A program made the position numbers and the translations under genes. The notes under the pieces are model-generated. The model did no database searches. It was given only the letters and a program-made list of their open reading frames with translations, and was not told where the DNA came from. DNA of 64,000 nt, from positions 310,001 to 374,000 of the forward strand of contig NZ_JAJSAX010000001.1 in NCBI RefSeq assembly GCF_021261315.1, read 5' to 3'. Source of the stretch: Epilithonimonas sp. JDS (GTDB taxonomy: Bacteria > Bacteroidota > Bacteroidia > Flavobacteriales > Weeksellaceae). Of the stretch, positions 9,336 to 17,179 are shown piece by piece. The stretch's first letter is position 1. Every line of letters begins with the position of its first letter.

Positions 9336-10046
9336 ATGAATAAAATCGTCTTTTTAATGTTGATAAATTTTTCATTATTAGCCTTCTCACAAAATCTGAA
9401 ATTTGAGAATCAAAATTTTGAAAAGGTAGTTTTGAGTAAATATCCAAATATTGATTTTAACAAAGATGGAAAAATTAATAAAAATGAAGCAGATAGTTTA
9501 AAAGATTTAAATTTAATGGGACAGAATCTTACAAATGTAAATGATATTAATCTCTTTAAAAATTTAGAATATTTATCGCTAACCAACAATCATATTGAAA
9601 ATTTGAAATTGAAAAATTTTCAGCATCTTGTAAAATTCTATTGTGCAAAAAATAAGCTTAAATCATTGGAAATTTCGAATTTACCAAAGTTAAAAGACTT
9701 AGCTTGCGGTGTAAATCAGTTGGAAATATTAACAATAAAAGACTGTCCAGCTATTGAATCAATTAATTTCATGAATAACAAAATAAAAGATATTGATCTA
9801 AAATCCTTTAAAAATTTAAAATATTTATCGGCTGATGATAACAAGCTGAAAAAATTAGATATCTCAAGAAATTCTGAACTAATTCAATTTATTATAAAAG
9901 GAAATGACATTTCCGAAATTGATGTTACAAAGAATCAAAAATTAATGATGAATATTCTCTATGTGGATGACAATGTAAAAATAAAAGGAACAGAAGAACA
10001 AATGAGACAATTCAGTCCCGCTCCGTCTCCACCGCCTCCAATGTAG
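9336..10046 (+). CDS. secreted leucine-rich-repeat protein with EF-hand
   Basis: 236 residues with a signal peptide (first ~19, ending LLAFSQ). Around residues 40-52, DFNKDGKINKNEAD is an EF-hand/dockerin-like calcium loop. From about 65 to 205 there are tandem 20-22-residue repeats with L/I spacing of the LRR type (NLEYLSLTNNHIENL and similar). The C-terminus is a short proline stretch (SPAPSPPPPM). No sorting domain is seen, so it is probably periplasmic or secreted. The gene is notably A-rich compared with its upstream neighbours. Function unknown. Confidence 0.75.
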   Translation: MNKIVFLMLINFSLLAFSQNLKFENQNFEKVVLSKYPNIDFNKDGKINKNEADSLKDLNLMGQNLTNVNDINLFKNLEYLSLTNNHIENLKLKNFQHLVKFYCAKNKLKSLEISNLPKLKDLACGVNQLEILTIKDCPAIESINFMNNKIKDIDLKSFKNLKYLSADDNKLKKLDISRNSELIQFIIKGNDISEIDVTKNQKLMMNILYVDDNVKIKGTEEQMRQFSPAPSPPPPM

Positions 10047-10137
10047 ATAAAAAAATACAGCAAATCATTTCGTTTCATTACAAAGAGGGAGATGCATCGA
10101 TTTTATTATAAATCTATTACATGAAATTTAAAAGTAG

Positions 10138-10476
10138 ATGACCCTAAACCTACCAATCTACAAAAATCGACAACTAAAAAACGCTATCCGGATTGTGTGG
10201 CAAATCTCAGCAGTTCTTTCTTTTCTAGTATTGCTGATTTTATTTTTTGTGGATGAAAAAATAATTCTATCCGAAGTTCCAATTTGTGAGTCTCGAAAAG
10301 AAGGATTAGAATGTTTCCTCTGCGGATCAACCCGCGCTTTCATCGAAATCAAAAATTTGAATCTTAAAAATGCTTTGGCGTTAAATAAATTCAGTCTAGT
10401 AATTTTTGGTTTGCTGGTAATTAATTCTATATTATTCTTGTTATTTCTTCTTAAAAATATAAAAACAAAACTATGA
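10138..10476 (+). CDS. DUF2752-like small membrane protein
   Basis: 112 residues with two hydrophobic segments (about 20-40 and 85-108). Between them, CESRKEGLECFLCGSTRAFIE resembles the DUF2752 signature, in which a Cys-rich stretch C-x(2)-C-G-x-TRA precedes the second helix. Function of the family is unknown. The stop overlaps the start of the next gene by 4 bp (ATGA), so the two form one transcription unit. Confidence 0.6.
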   Translation: MTLNLPIYKNRQLKNAIRIVWQISAVLSFLVLLILFFVDEKIILSEVPICESRKEGLECFLCGSTRAFIEIKNLNLKNALALNKFSLVIFGLLVINSILFLLFLLKNIKTKL

Positions 10477-10721
10477 AAACAGCAAGTCTGGTGATGGGAA
10501 TCTTAGCGATTTTCGGAATGCTTTTCGGATTTATTCCGTGTTTGGGAGCGTTCAATTGGATTAATATTCCATTTTCTATGATCGGATTGGTCATCAGCAT
10601 TGTGGCATACGTTCAGGAAGACGGTCTGCCAAAAACAAATGCAACGGCAGGAATCATAATGTGTGGAATGGCTGCATTTTTGGGATTCATCCGATTGTTT
10701 ATTGGTGGCGGAATTGTGTAG
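10473..10721 (+). CDS. small membrane protein, DUF4190-like
   Basis: 82 residues, almost wholly hydrophobic, with two or three membrane segments separated by a short polar stretch (QEDGLPKTNATAG). The layout resembles DUF4190-type small integral membrane proteins. It overlaps the preceding DUF2752-like gene by 4 bp, a pairing that suggests they work together. Function unknown. Confidence 0.6.
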   Translation: MKTASLVMGILAIFGMLFGFIPCLGAFNWINIPFSMIGLVISIVAYVQEDGLPKTNATAGIIMCGMAAFLGFIRLFIGGGIV

Positions 10722-10766
10722 ATTTATTGCTGATATTATTTGATAAAAACCATTACTGCTAATGTC

Positions 10767-10832
10767 ACTCCTACGGAGTTCTAATTTATCACAACATTTA
10801 TTTCTACAAACATATTGCTCCTTTGGAGCAAT
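10767..10832. repeat. intergenic double-hairpin repeat
   Basis: ACTCC-TAC-GGAGT (10767-10779) and ATTGCTCC-TTT-GGAGCAAT (10814-10832) are two perfect hairpins joined by the phrase TTTCTACAAACATATTG. This phrase followed by a CTCCNNNGGAG hairpin is a familiar intergenic repeat in Bacteroidetes (from memory). The second hairpin followed by T-rich sequence may also end transcription of the upstream membrane-protein pair. Confidence 0.55.
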
Positions 10833-10886
10833 TTTTAAACATTATACTTTCGAATATTTTAAAAAATTTATTGATTTCATTCCAAA

Positions 10887-10918
10887 AAAAACTGTCTAGT
10901 TTTACACAAGACAGTTTT
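10887..10918 (-). terminator. Rho-independent terminator of the cysteine synthase-like gene
   Basis: AAAACTGTCT pairs with AGACAGTTTT, 12-nt loop, 33 bp past the stop of the leftward gene. Confidence 0.75.
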
Positions 10919-10950
10919 ATCGTTTATCATTAATGATCCATCATTTATTA

Positions 10951-11934
10951 TTACTCCAGCCAACCCATTTCCTTCATCCAGTCGTCGTTGTAGATTTTCG
11001 CTACATACCGGCTACCGTGATCGTGAAGAAGGACAACGATGATGTCATCTTTCGTGAACTGATCTTTCATCTGAACCAAAGCTGACATCGCACTTCCCGC
11101 AGAATAGCCGCAGAAAATCCCTTCTTCTTTTGCCAGTCTTCTCGCGTAGATGGCGCCGTCTTTGTCCGTCACTTTCTCGAAATGGTCGATGACGCTCATA
11201 TCGTAATTTTCCGGCAGAATATCCTCGCCGATTCCTTCTGTAACGTAAGTGTAGGCGTGATTCAAATGGATTTCGCCCGTTTCGTGAATTTCTTTAAGGA
11301 TTGAACCGTAAGTATCAACTCCGATCACTTTAATAGCCGGATTCTTCTCTTTGAAGAATGTTCCGCAACCAGTGACTGTTCCACCTGTTCCGGCACCGGC
11401 AACGAAATGCGTTAATTTTCCTTCAGTTTGTTCCCAGATTTCCGGTGCTGTGCTTTCGTAATGCGCCTGTCTGTTGGATAAGTTATCATATTGATTCACG
11501 TACCAGCCATTTTCGGTTTCGGCAGCCAGTCTTTTGGAAACTGAGTAGTAAGATCGTGGATCTGTTGGTTTCACATCTGTTGGGCAAACAATTACTTCTG
11601 CGCCAACAGCTCTTAAAATATCACATTTTTCTTTGGACTGCTTGGAATTGGTTACGAAAATACATTTGTAACCTCTTTGGATGGCTACCAGAGCCAATCC
11701 CATTCCTGTGTTTCCGGAAGTACCTTCGATGATGGTTCCGCCTGGTTTCAAACGGCCGTCTTTTTCCGCATCGTCGATCATTTTCAGGGCCATTCTGTCT
11801 TTTACGGAATTTCCGGGATTCGTAGTTTCTACTTTTGCCAAAACCAAAGCCGGAAAATCTTCTCCCAAAACTTTGTTTATTTTGACTAATGGCGTGTTAC
11901 CAATGGTTTCTACGATATTGTTGTAATATTTCAT
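10951..11934 (-). CDS. PLP-dependent cystathionine beta-synthase / cysteine synthase
   Basis: 327 residues of fold-type II PLP enzymes. The Schiff-base lysine lies in NPGNSVKDRMA, the phosphate loop is GTSGNTGMG and GAGTGGTVTG, and the C-terminal GYSAGSA is the base-binding part. The internal stretch PTDPRSYYSVSKRLA and YDNLSNRQAHYESTAPEIW are closer to the catalytic core of cystathionine beta-synthase than to CysK (inference). There is no CBS-pair domain, so it is a short, core-only form. It acts in cysteine or cystathionine synthesis in the cytoplasm. A terminator follows and no operon partner is seen. Confidence 0.85.
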   Translation of the reverse strand: MKYYNNIVETIGNTPLVKINKVLGEDFPALVLAKVETTNPGNSVKDRMALKMIDDAEKDGRLKPGGTIIEGTSGNTGMGLALVAIQRGYKCIFVTNSKQSKEKCDILRAVGAEVIVCPTDVKPTDPRSYYSVSKRLAAETENGWYVNQYDNLSNRQAHYESTAPEIWEQTEGKLTHFVAGAGTGGTVTGCGTFFKEKNPAIKVIGVDTYGSILKEIHETGEIHLNHAYTYVTEGIGEDILPENYDMSVIDHFEKVTDKDGAIYARRLAKEEGIFCGYSAGSAMSALVQMKDQFTKDDIIVVLLHDHGSRYVAKIYNDDWMKEMGWLE

Positions 11935-12019
11935 TTGTTTTTATTTTTAATTTTAATTGATGCCGTCATTATTTTTAATTGTCTTTTAAATGATGACAAA
12001 CATTGTTTTTATATTGAAT

Positions 12020-12086
12020 CTGCAGCCCGGCTTGAACGGATCCCGATGTAAAATCGGGAGGGAGTGGAAGACGGATTAAGCTGCCC
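12020..12086 (+). ncRNA. structured intergenic element, copy A (Flavo-1-like candidate)
   Basis: Outer stem GCAGC (12022-12026)/GCTGC (12080-12084), conserved GAACGG(C)ATCC, inner stem CCCGAT (12042-12047)/ATCGGG (12053-12058), then AGTGGA.AG.CGG. The same layout recurs at 18.64 kb with a wholly different inner stem. The element lies between two leftward genes. It resembles the Flavo-1 RNA motif described in flavobacteria, from memory only; the transcribed strand is not known. Confidence 0.55.
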
Positions 12087-12102
12087 AAATTACAATAATT
12101 AT

Positions 12103-13332
12103 TTAACTGTACTTAATTGCCCTAACCGGCGAAATCTTACTGATCAAATAGCTTGGCAAAATCATCGCTATTCCTGAAACAATAAAGATGCCGACAGAAA
12201 CGGCAATGATGTAAACCGGATTGAGATCTACAGGAACGGTGCTGATAAAATAGTTTTCGGGATCGAGCTTGATAAATCCTGTATATTTTTGAACTAATAA
12301 CAATCCGATTCCGATCACATTTCCTGCCAATAATCCGGGAATCATAATCAGCAAAGTGTAATTGATAAAGATGGATCTGATCTGTGCATTGGAAGCGCCC
12401 ATCGTTTTCAAAACCCCGATGGAATTGGTTCTTTCAATAATTAATATCAATAAAACCATTACGATATTAATGACCACAACCAAAAGCATAATTGTAATAA
12501 TTAATGAAATATTCTGGTTAAAAATATTGATCCAATCCAGAATCTGCGGATACTTTTCGGTTACTTTTTCTGCGTAATTTTTGTAGCCAATGTATTTTTC
12601 GATTTCCGGAAAAACTTGGTCAATCTTATCTGTGTCATCAAGAAAAATATCCAGTCCGCCAACTTGTTTTTCGTCCATATTCATCACTTTGCGAACGTGG
12701 TTGATGTCGCCGATGATATACAAATCATCTACAAGTTTGATGTCGGTTTTATAAATCCCTTTGACGATAAATTTCCTGTAAATTGGCTTCTGGTCTTCCT
12801 TTGAAAAAATAGTTACAATGCTGTCATTCGCTTTCAGAGAAAGATCGTGTGCAATTTTTTCTGACAGGATGATTTCATTATTATATCCGTCTTCTTTAAA
12901 ATCGGGAATGGATCCTGCGATCATAAACGGCTGAAATCTGGCTTTGTCAAAATCTTTTCCGACGCCTTTCAGAATAATTCCGGCAAAATTGGTTTCGGTT
13001 CTTAAAATCCCACTAACTGAGGCATAAGACTGCAAACCAGCAACGCCGGGAATTTTTTTCACAGCATTGATATCCAAACCTTTTGTTTCCAAAACAGAAG
13101 AATTATAGGAAGAATTGGAACGCGTGGATTTGACAGAAATATCGCCGCTGAAATTTGAGATTCGGTCTTCTATCGCCCTTTTGGAGCCGAGACCTGTGGA
13201 AATCGTAATCAAAGAAACAATGATGCCCAATGCCACAGAAAGCCTGCCGATGTAGACGATAACCTTTGAGAGATTATTTTTGTTATCTTTGGAAAACGCT
13301 ATCTTTTTCGAGAAATATAACGGAAAATTCAA
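12103..13332 (-). CDS. ABC transporter permease, FtsX/LolC-LolE family
   Basis: About 409 residues: an N-terminal membrane helix (about 28-52), a large periplasmic MacB-like domain (55-275), and three C-terminal helices (about 280-400). This is the fold of LolC/E permeases that release lipoproteins to the outer membrane, and of related export permeases. The start is unusual: no ATG is available, and a TTG at 13332 gives the family-like beginning NFPLYFSKKIAFSKD; another TTG at 13353 would overlap the divergent gene. The ATPase partner is not adjacent. The two start codons of this gene and namZ face each other only 4 bp apart. Confidence 0.82.
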   Translation of the reverse strand: MNFPLYFSKKIAFSKDNKNNLSKVIVYIGRLSVALGIIVSLITISTGLGSKRAIEDRISNFSGDISVKSTRSNSSYNSSVLETKGLDINAVKKIPGVAGLQSYASVSGILRTETNFAGIILKGVGKDFDKARFQPFMIAGSIPDFKEDGYNNEIILSEKIAHDLSLKANDSIVTIFSKEDQKPIYRKFIVKGIYKTDIKLVDDLYIIGDINHVRKVMNMDEKQVGGLDIFLDDTDKIDQVFPEIEKYIGYKNYAEKVTEKYPQILDWINIFNQNISLIITIMLLVVVINIVMVLLILIIERTNSIGVLKTMGASNAQIRSIFINYTLLIMIPGLLAGNVIGIGLLLVQKYTGFIKLDPENYFISTVPVDLNPVYIIAVSVGIFIVSGIAMILPSYLISKISPVRAIKYS

Positions 13333-13336
13333 ATCA

Positions 13337-14533
13337 ATGATATTAAGCCTCAAAAATAAAACTTTAGTTTTTATCCTGCTAATTTATTTTAGTTCAATCC
13401 CATTTATAAAAGCTCAAAAAACTGAAAAAGACTGCTTTGCGACTGCTGCGGACAGACCGGAACTTTACCTTCCGCTTTTGAAAAATAAAAATGTGATCGT
13501 AGCGGCTAACCAAACAAGTCTTCTGAAAGATAAAAAACATCTGGTAGATTTTTTGGTTGAAAATAATATTAAAATCAAATCCATCTTCGCTCCCGAACAC
13601 GGCTTCCGGGGAACCGCTGATGCTGGTGAACACGTGAAAAGCGGAATTGATACCAAAACAGGATTACCAATTGTTTCACTTTACGGCGACAACAAAAAAC
13701 CCAAAGCGGAATATTTGAAAGGTGCTGATGTGATTTTGTTTGATATTCAGGATGTTGGCGTAAGATTTTACACTTATATTTCGACTTTATCTTATATTAT
13801 GGAAGCTGCGGCAGAAAATAATATAGAAGTAATTGTTCTTGATCGTCCAAATCCCCACGATGGTTACACAGACGGACCGATGATGCAAAACCAATGGAAA
13901 AGCTTTGTTGGATTGCATAATGTGCCTGTTGTTTACGGACTCACAATCGGCGAATATGGAAAAATGGTAAACGGCGAAAAGTGGCTGAAAAATGGAATCG
14001 AGGCAAAATACACTCTGATCCCAATGTTGAATTATCACAAGCAAAAAAGATATGGCGTTTCTGATAAACCTTCACCAAATCTTCCAAATGACAAGTCCAT
14101 CAATCTCTATCCAAGTCTTTGTTTTTTTGAAGGCACTCAGGTTTCTGTAGGACGCGGAACAGATTTGCCATTTCAGATCTATGGAAGTCCGTGGACGAAA
14201 AGTTTCGGTTATCAATTCACGCCAAAACCAACGGCAGGCGCAAAAGATCCTTTCCTGAACGGAAAATTATGCTTCGGGGAAAACCTCAGCAACTATTCGC
14301 AAGACTTACGTATTTTGAATCTGGAATGGCTTTTGAAATCTTACAAAGACTATAAAAATCCTCAACAAAACTATTTCTTACAAAATTTATTTTTTGACAA
14401 ATTAGCAGGAAGTGACGAACTCAGAAAACAAATCATTGCCGGAAAATCCGAAAAAGAAATCAAAGAAAGCTGGAAAAAAGATCTTGCAGATTTTGAAAAG
14501 ATAAGACAGAAATATATCGTTTATCCAAACTAA
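13337..14533 (+). CDS. namZ: exo-beta-N-acetylmuramidase NamZ (DUF1343)
   Basis: 398 residues from the ATG at 13337. The signal peptide runs to about residue 26 (FSSIPFIKAQ), so it acts outside the cytoplasm. DUF1343 blocks are clear: ANQTSLL, FAPEHGFRG, DAGEHVKSG, SLYGDNKKP, FDIQDVGVRFYTYISTL and LDRPNPHDG. NamZ removes terminal MurNAc from peptidoglycan fragments; it was characterised in Bacteroidetes such as Tannerella. An upstream ATG at 13280 would destroy the signal peptide and overlap the divergent permease. A terminator follows directly. Confidence 0.9.
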   Translation: MILSLKNKTLVFILLIYFSSIPFIKAQKTEKDCFATAADRPELYLPLLKNKNVIVAANQTSLLKDKKHLVDFLVENNIKIKSIFAPEHGFRGTADAGEHVKSGIDTKTGLPIVSLYGDNKKPKAEYLKGADVILFDIQDVGVRFYTYISTLSYIMEAAAENNIEVIVLDRPNPHDGYTDGPMMQNQWKSFVGLHNVPVVYGLTIGEYGKMVNGEKWLKNGIEAKYTLIPMLNYHKQKRYGVSDKPSPNLPNDKSINLYPSLCFFEGTQVSVGRGTDLPFQIYGSPWTKSFGYQFTPKPTAGAKDPFLNGKLCFGENLSNYSQDLRILNLEWLLKSYKDYKNPQQNYFLQNLFFDKLAGSDELRKQIIAGKSEKEIKESWKKDLADFEKIRQKYIVYPN

Positions 14534-14536
14534 AAA

Positions 14537-14557
14537 AACCTCGCAAGTTGCGAGGTT
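14537..14557 (+). terminator. Rho-independent terminator after namZ
   Basis: AACCTCGC pairs with GCGAGGTT around AAGTT, preceded by A7 and close to the stop of namZ; it may also serve the convergent leftward gene. Confidence 0.75.
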
Positions 14558-14586
14558 TATGTTTTATAAAAAGCTGGGATATTGTA

Positions 14587-15207
14587 TTATTTAAAGAAAA
14601 AAGAGATACCGGCATTCACTCCAAAAGTGTTGGTCACATTTTTCACATCGTCTTCCTTGTCAGAAGTATTGACGTAAGCTAGACCTAAATCAATCCCTAC
14701 TGAAGGCGTTACAAGAAAAACAATTCCACCTTTGGCTCCCCATGCAAGACCATCAGTCGTAAACTTCACTTCTTCATTTGTAGCAAAATCAGATGGATAT
14801 TTCGTTGTATTAGAGAAATATCCAATTCCAGCACCTAAGTAGGGCATAACTTTAGAAGCAGATTTGAAATAATAAGTAGCGTTAGGCATTACAATTATCG
14901 TATTGCTTTTGGTATCAAAATTATATTCTTGATCAAAAATATATTGCGTGTTTGTAGTTTTTGCTGCAGTAAATGAAAGATCAACACCAATTGCAAAATT
15001 GTTAGCGACAAAATATCCAACTGAAGGCGTAATATTAAAAGAAGTAGTTTTTGGACCATCTACTGAATTACCGTCAAATTTAACTTTGCTTGTACTGTTA
15101 TTGAAACCAATGTTCGTAGATCCGCCTACAACCCAAGATCCTTTTTCAGTTTGAGCATTCATTGTTCCAAAAAGTGCAACTGCCCCTAGAACCAATAGTT
15201 TTTTCAT
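14587..15207 (-). CDS. outer-membrane beta-barrel protein
   Basis: 206 residues. Signal peptide MKKLLVLGAVALFGTMNAQ, then alternating polar/hydrophobic strands with glycine turns (GGSTNIGFNN, PSVGYFVANNFAIGVDLSF, PYLGAGIGYFSN, KGGIVFLVTPSVGIDLGLAY) and a terminal aromatic residue (AGISFFFK), as in OMP_b-brl / OmpW-PorT-like barrels of about eight strands. The ligand or role is unknown. It stands alone and converges on namZ. Confidence 0.85.
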   Translation of the reverse strand: MKKLLVLGAVALFGTMNAQTEKGSWVVGGSTNIGFNNSTSKVKFDGNSVDGPKTTSFNITPSVGYFVANNFAIGVDLSFTAAKTTNTQYIFDQEYNFDTKSNTIIVMPNATYYFKSASKVMPYLGAGIGYFSNTTKYPSDFATNEEVKFTTDGLAWGAKGGIVFLVTPSVGIDLGLAYVNTSDKEDDVKNVTNTFGVNAGISFFFK

Positions 15208-15281
15208 AGTTGATTAATTTTAGTATGCAATTTTAAGATAATTTTAACTTAAAACAAAACAACTTATAAAAAATCATAAAT

Positions 15282-15725
15282 TTAGTTCTCCTCAGCCAAC
15301 CATTCTCCGTAAGAATTTTCGGTCTCGTGAAGTTTCAGGTAGGCAAGCTGAACGTCGGATGGCAACTTGGATTTTATTTTTGAAGCGATGTCGTAAAGCA
15401 TATTTTCGCACGTTGGCTGATAGTCGCAAAAGATTACTTTATGACCCTGATTTTGCAAGCTTTCACCAAGACTTTTATGTGGAGAAGCACCATTCACCAA
15501 AACCGAATGATCCCAGAGATCAATTATTTCTTCGTTCACAATTTTTTTGATATCGCCAAAGTCTACAACCATTCCATTCTTGTGATCGTCAAGATTGTTG
15601 ATCGGATTTCCTTTTACTGTTACAAAAAGTTTGTAAGAATGACCGTGCATATTTTTGCATTTGCCATCATAATTGTAAAGCACGTGGGCGGTCTCGAAAG
15701 TGAAAATTTTGGTAATCCTTATCAT
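15282..15725 (-). CDS. queD: 6-carboxytetrahydropterin synthase / PTPS family
   Basis: About 147 residues from the ATG at 15725 (the frame opens at 15815, but the family begins at MIRITKIFTFETAH). Zinc ligands are His14 (ETAH) and His27/His29 (HGH); Cys23 in GKCKNMHGH is the catalytic cysteine, and CENMLYDIA and KLHETENSYGEW are later family blocks. The enzyme makes 6-carboxy-5,6,7,8-tetrahydropterin for queuosine (QueD), or a related pterin. No other queuosine gene is adjacent. Confidence 0.88.
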   Translation of the reverse strand: MIRITKIFTFETAHVLYNYDGKCKNMHGHSYKLFVTVKGNPINNLDDHKNGMVVDFGDIKKIVNEEIIDLWDHSVLVNGASPHKSLGESLQNQGHKVIFCDYQPTCENMLYDIASKIKSKLPSDVQLAYLKLHETENSYGEWLAEEN

Positions 15726-15771
15726 TCTGCAAAGATAATCAAAAATCTGTTTGATTAATTTGGTAAAAGAT

Positions 15772-15801
15772 TTGCAGCCAACTTTCAAATGCTTATTTTT
15801 G
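15772..15801 (+). promoter_or_regulatory. Bacteroidetes-type sigma-A promoter, TTG-N19-TATTTTTG
   Basis: TTG at 15772-15774, a 19-bp spacer, and TATTTTTG at 15794-15801 exactly match the -33/-7 consensus TTG-N19-21-TAnnTTTG. The ATG of the downstream secreted protein follows 24 bp later. This is the best promoter in the window and supports the Bacteroidetes assignment. Confidence 0.7.
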
Positions 15802-15825
15802 TGCACAGAAAACACATATATTAAA

Positions 15826-16293
15826 ATGAAAAAAACACTTGTCTTCTTAAGTTTAATTTCTTCCGTTTATTTTTATTCCCAGGATTTTGCCGGCATCAAT
15901 AAAATTCTCGATAAAATCGAAAGCAAAAGCAAAAAAATGAAAGACGCTTCTGAGTATGATCTCAAAGGCAAAAAATTCGTTTTGGTGGAAGATTTTGAAG
16001 ACCACGCAGAACGCCACGTTTTGGAATTCAATACTGACGGAACTTTGACACTGATTGAACTGATTGATGACAAGTCCAGCGGAAAAAGTTTTTCCAATAT
16101 TTTTACCGGCGATTACATCAGAAAGAAAAATGCAGTTTCGGTAAGAGCTAACTTCCTGGAAGGCAAACAGATTGCAATGCCTTTGGTTTACAGTTTATAC
16201 ATTATGAATGCGAGCGACATTTGGTATCTTAAAGATATTAATAGCAACAAACGCTGGATTGAGAACAATAATCTGATCAAAAAGAAGAAATAA
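15826..16293 (+). CDS. small secreted protein of unknown function
   Basis: 155 residues from the ATG at 15826, chosen because the signal peptide MKKTLVFLSLISSVYFYSQ starts there and a well-formed promoter lies just upstream. The mature part is lysine-rich at first, then has beta-like segments (KKFVLVEDFEDHAERHVLEF, TLTLIELIDDKSSG). I recognise no family. It is divergent from queD and converges with a hydrolase, 3 bp from its end. Confidence 0.7.
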   Translation: MKKTLVFLSLISSVYFYSQDFAGINKILDKIESKSKKMKDASEYDLKGKKFVLVEDFEDHAERHVLEFNTDGTLTLIELIDDKSSGKSFSNIFTGDYIRKKNAVSVRANFLEGKQIAMPLVYSLYIMNASDIWYLKDINSNKRWIENNNLIKKKK

Positions 16294-16296
16294 ATT

Positions 16297-17127
16297 CTAT
16301 TTTTCTTTTAGGAAATCGATACAAATTTCGACGGCTTCGTTTAATTCTTTTGGTAATGAATCACTTTCCCAAGGCTCTTTTGCACCAAAAGTGTGATTTG
16401 CATTTTCAATGATTTTAAATTGAGAATTATTAGTCCAATAATGTAGATTTTCTGAGTGATCGATCGTTATAGATTCGTCATTTGAACCGTGAATAAATAA
16501 AGTTGGAATCTCAAGATTTCCACAAGCTTTCTCGACATCAAATCTTTCCTTATTATTTTCAAAATCTTTGTAGAATTGAAAATAATGAGGCATTTTTTGT
16601 TTGGTTCTGGCATTTTCGATGAAATATACGCCATCCTTTTTCCAGTTTTCAAAAGCTTCGTTTTGGGGAAATCTGTCAAGCGTTGAAACACTCGCAAGCG
16701 TCATTAATTTGGTAATGTTTTGATTTTCTGTAGCTTTAATAATCGAAATTCCGCCACCTCGGCTGTGTCCTAGTAAAGCTATATTTTCAGCGTCAACTTC
16801 TTTTTGATTTTTGAAGTGATTGATAACAATTTCCAGATCATTTAATTCTTTGGAATAATTATTCTGCCCAAAAGCTTCCAAATCGCCGAAGTTGTTTGGA
16901 TCTTCGATCGTGGTTCCGTTATGCGACATATTGAATTTCACAAAATAAAATCCCGCTTCTGCAAACTTCTCTCCCATCAATTCCCAAGTTCCCCAATCTT
17001 TGTAGCCTTTGTAACCGTGAACAAATATTATTAGTGGAAGCTTCTTTTCTGATTTAGGAAAAAATGCATCTGCCAGGAATTCTCTTTCACCTTTTAGAAT
17101 AATATTTTTTTGTTTGATCAAGTTCAT
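16297..17127 (-). CDS. alpha/beta hydrolase (dienelactone-hydrolase-like)
   Basis: 276 residues without a signal peptide. Visible: oxyanion HGYKG near 35, nucleophile elbow GHSRGGG (Ser about 122), acid HGSNDESI with Asp near 215, and His in NANHTFGA near 246, a complete triad. The family includes peptidase-like and esterase-like cytoplasmic hydrolases (S9/DLH type), so the substrate stays open. It lies downstream of hemN across a terminator. Confidence 0.82.
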   Translation of the reverse strand: MNLIKQKNIILKGEREFLADAFFPKSEKKLPLIIFVHGYKGYKDWGTWELMGEKFAEAGFYFVKFNMSHNGTTIEDPNNFGDLEAFGQNNYSKELNDLEIVINHFKNQKEVDAENIALLGHSRGGGISIIKATENQNITKLMTLASVSTLDRFPQNEAFENWKKDGVYFIENARTKQKMPHYFQFYKDFENNKERFDVEKACGNLEIPTLFIHGSNDESITIDHSENLHYWTNNSQFKIIENANHTFGAKEPWESDSLPKELNEAVEICIDFLKEK

Positions 17128-17148
17128 TTCAGATTGAATTAAAATAAA

Positions 17149-17174
17149 AAAGGAAGTTAATGAAAACTTCCTTT
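17149..17174 (-). terminator. Rho-independent terminator after hemN
   Basis: AAAGGAAGTT pairs with AACTTCCTTT around a short loop, 5 bp beyond the hemN stop on the leftward strand. Confidence 0.7.
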
Positions 17175-17179
17175 AAATG

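Noticed and set aside
11935-12019. Riboswitch upstream of the cysteine synthase-like gene
   Set aside because: The leader is short and AT-rich with no stem or conserved aptamer features.
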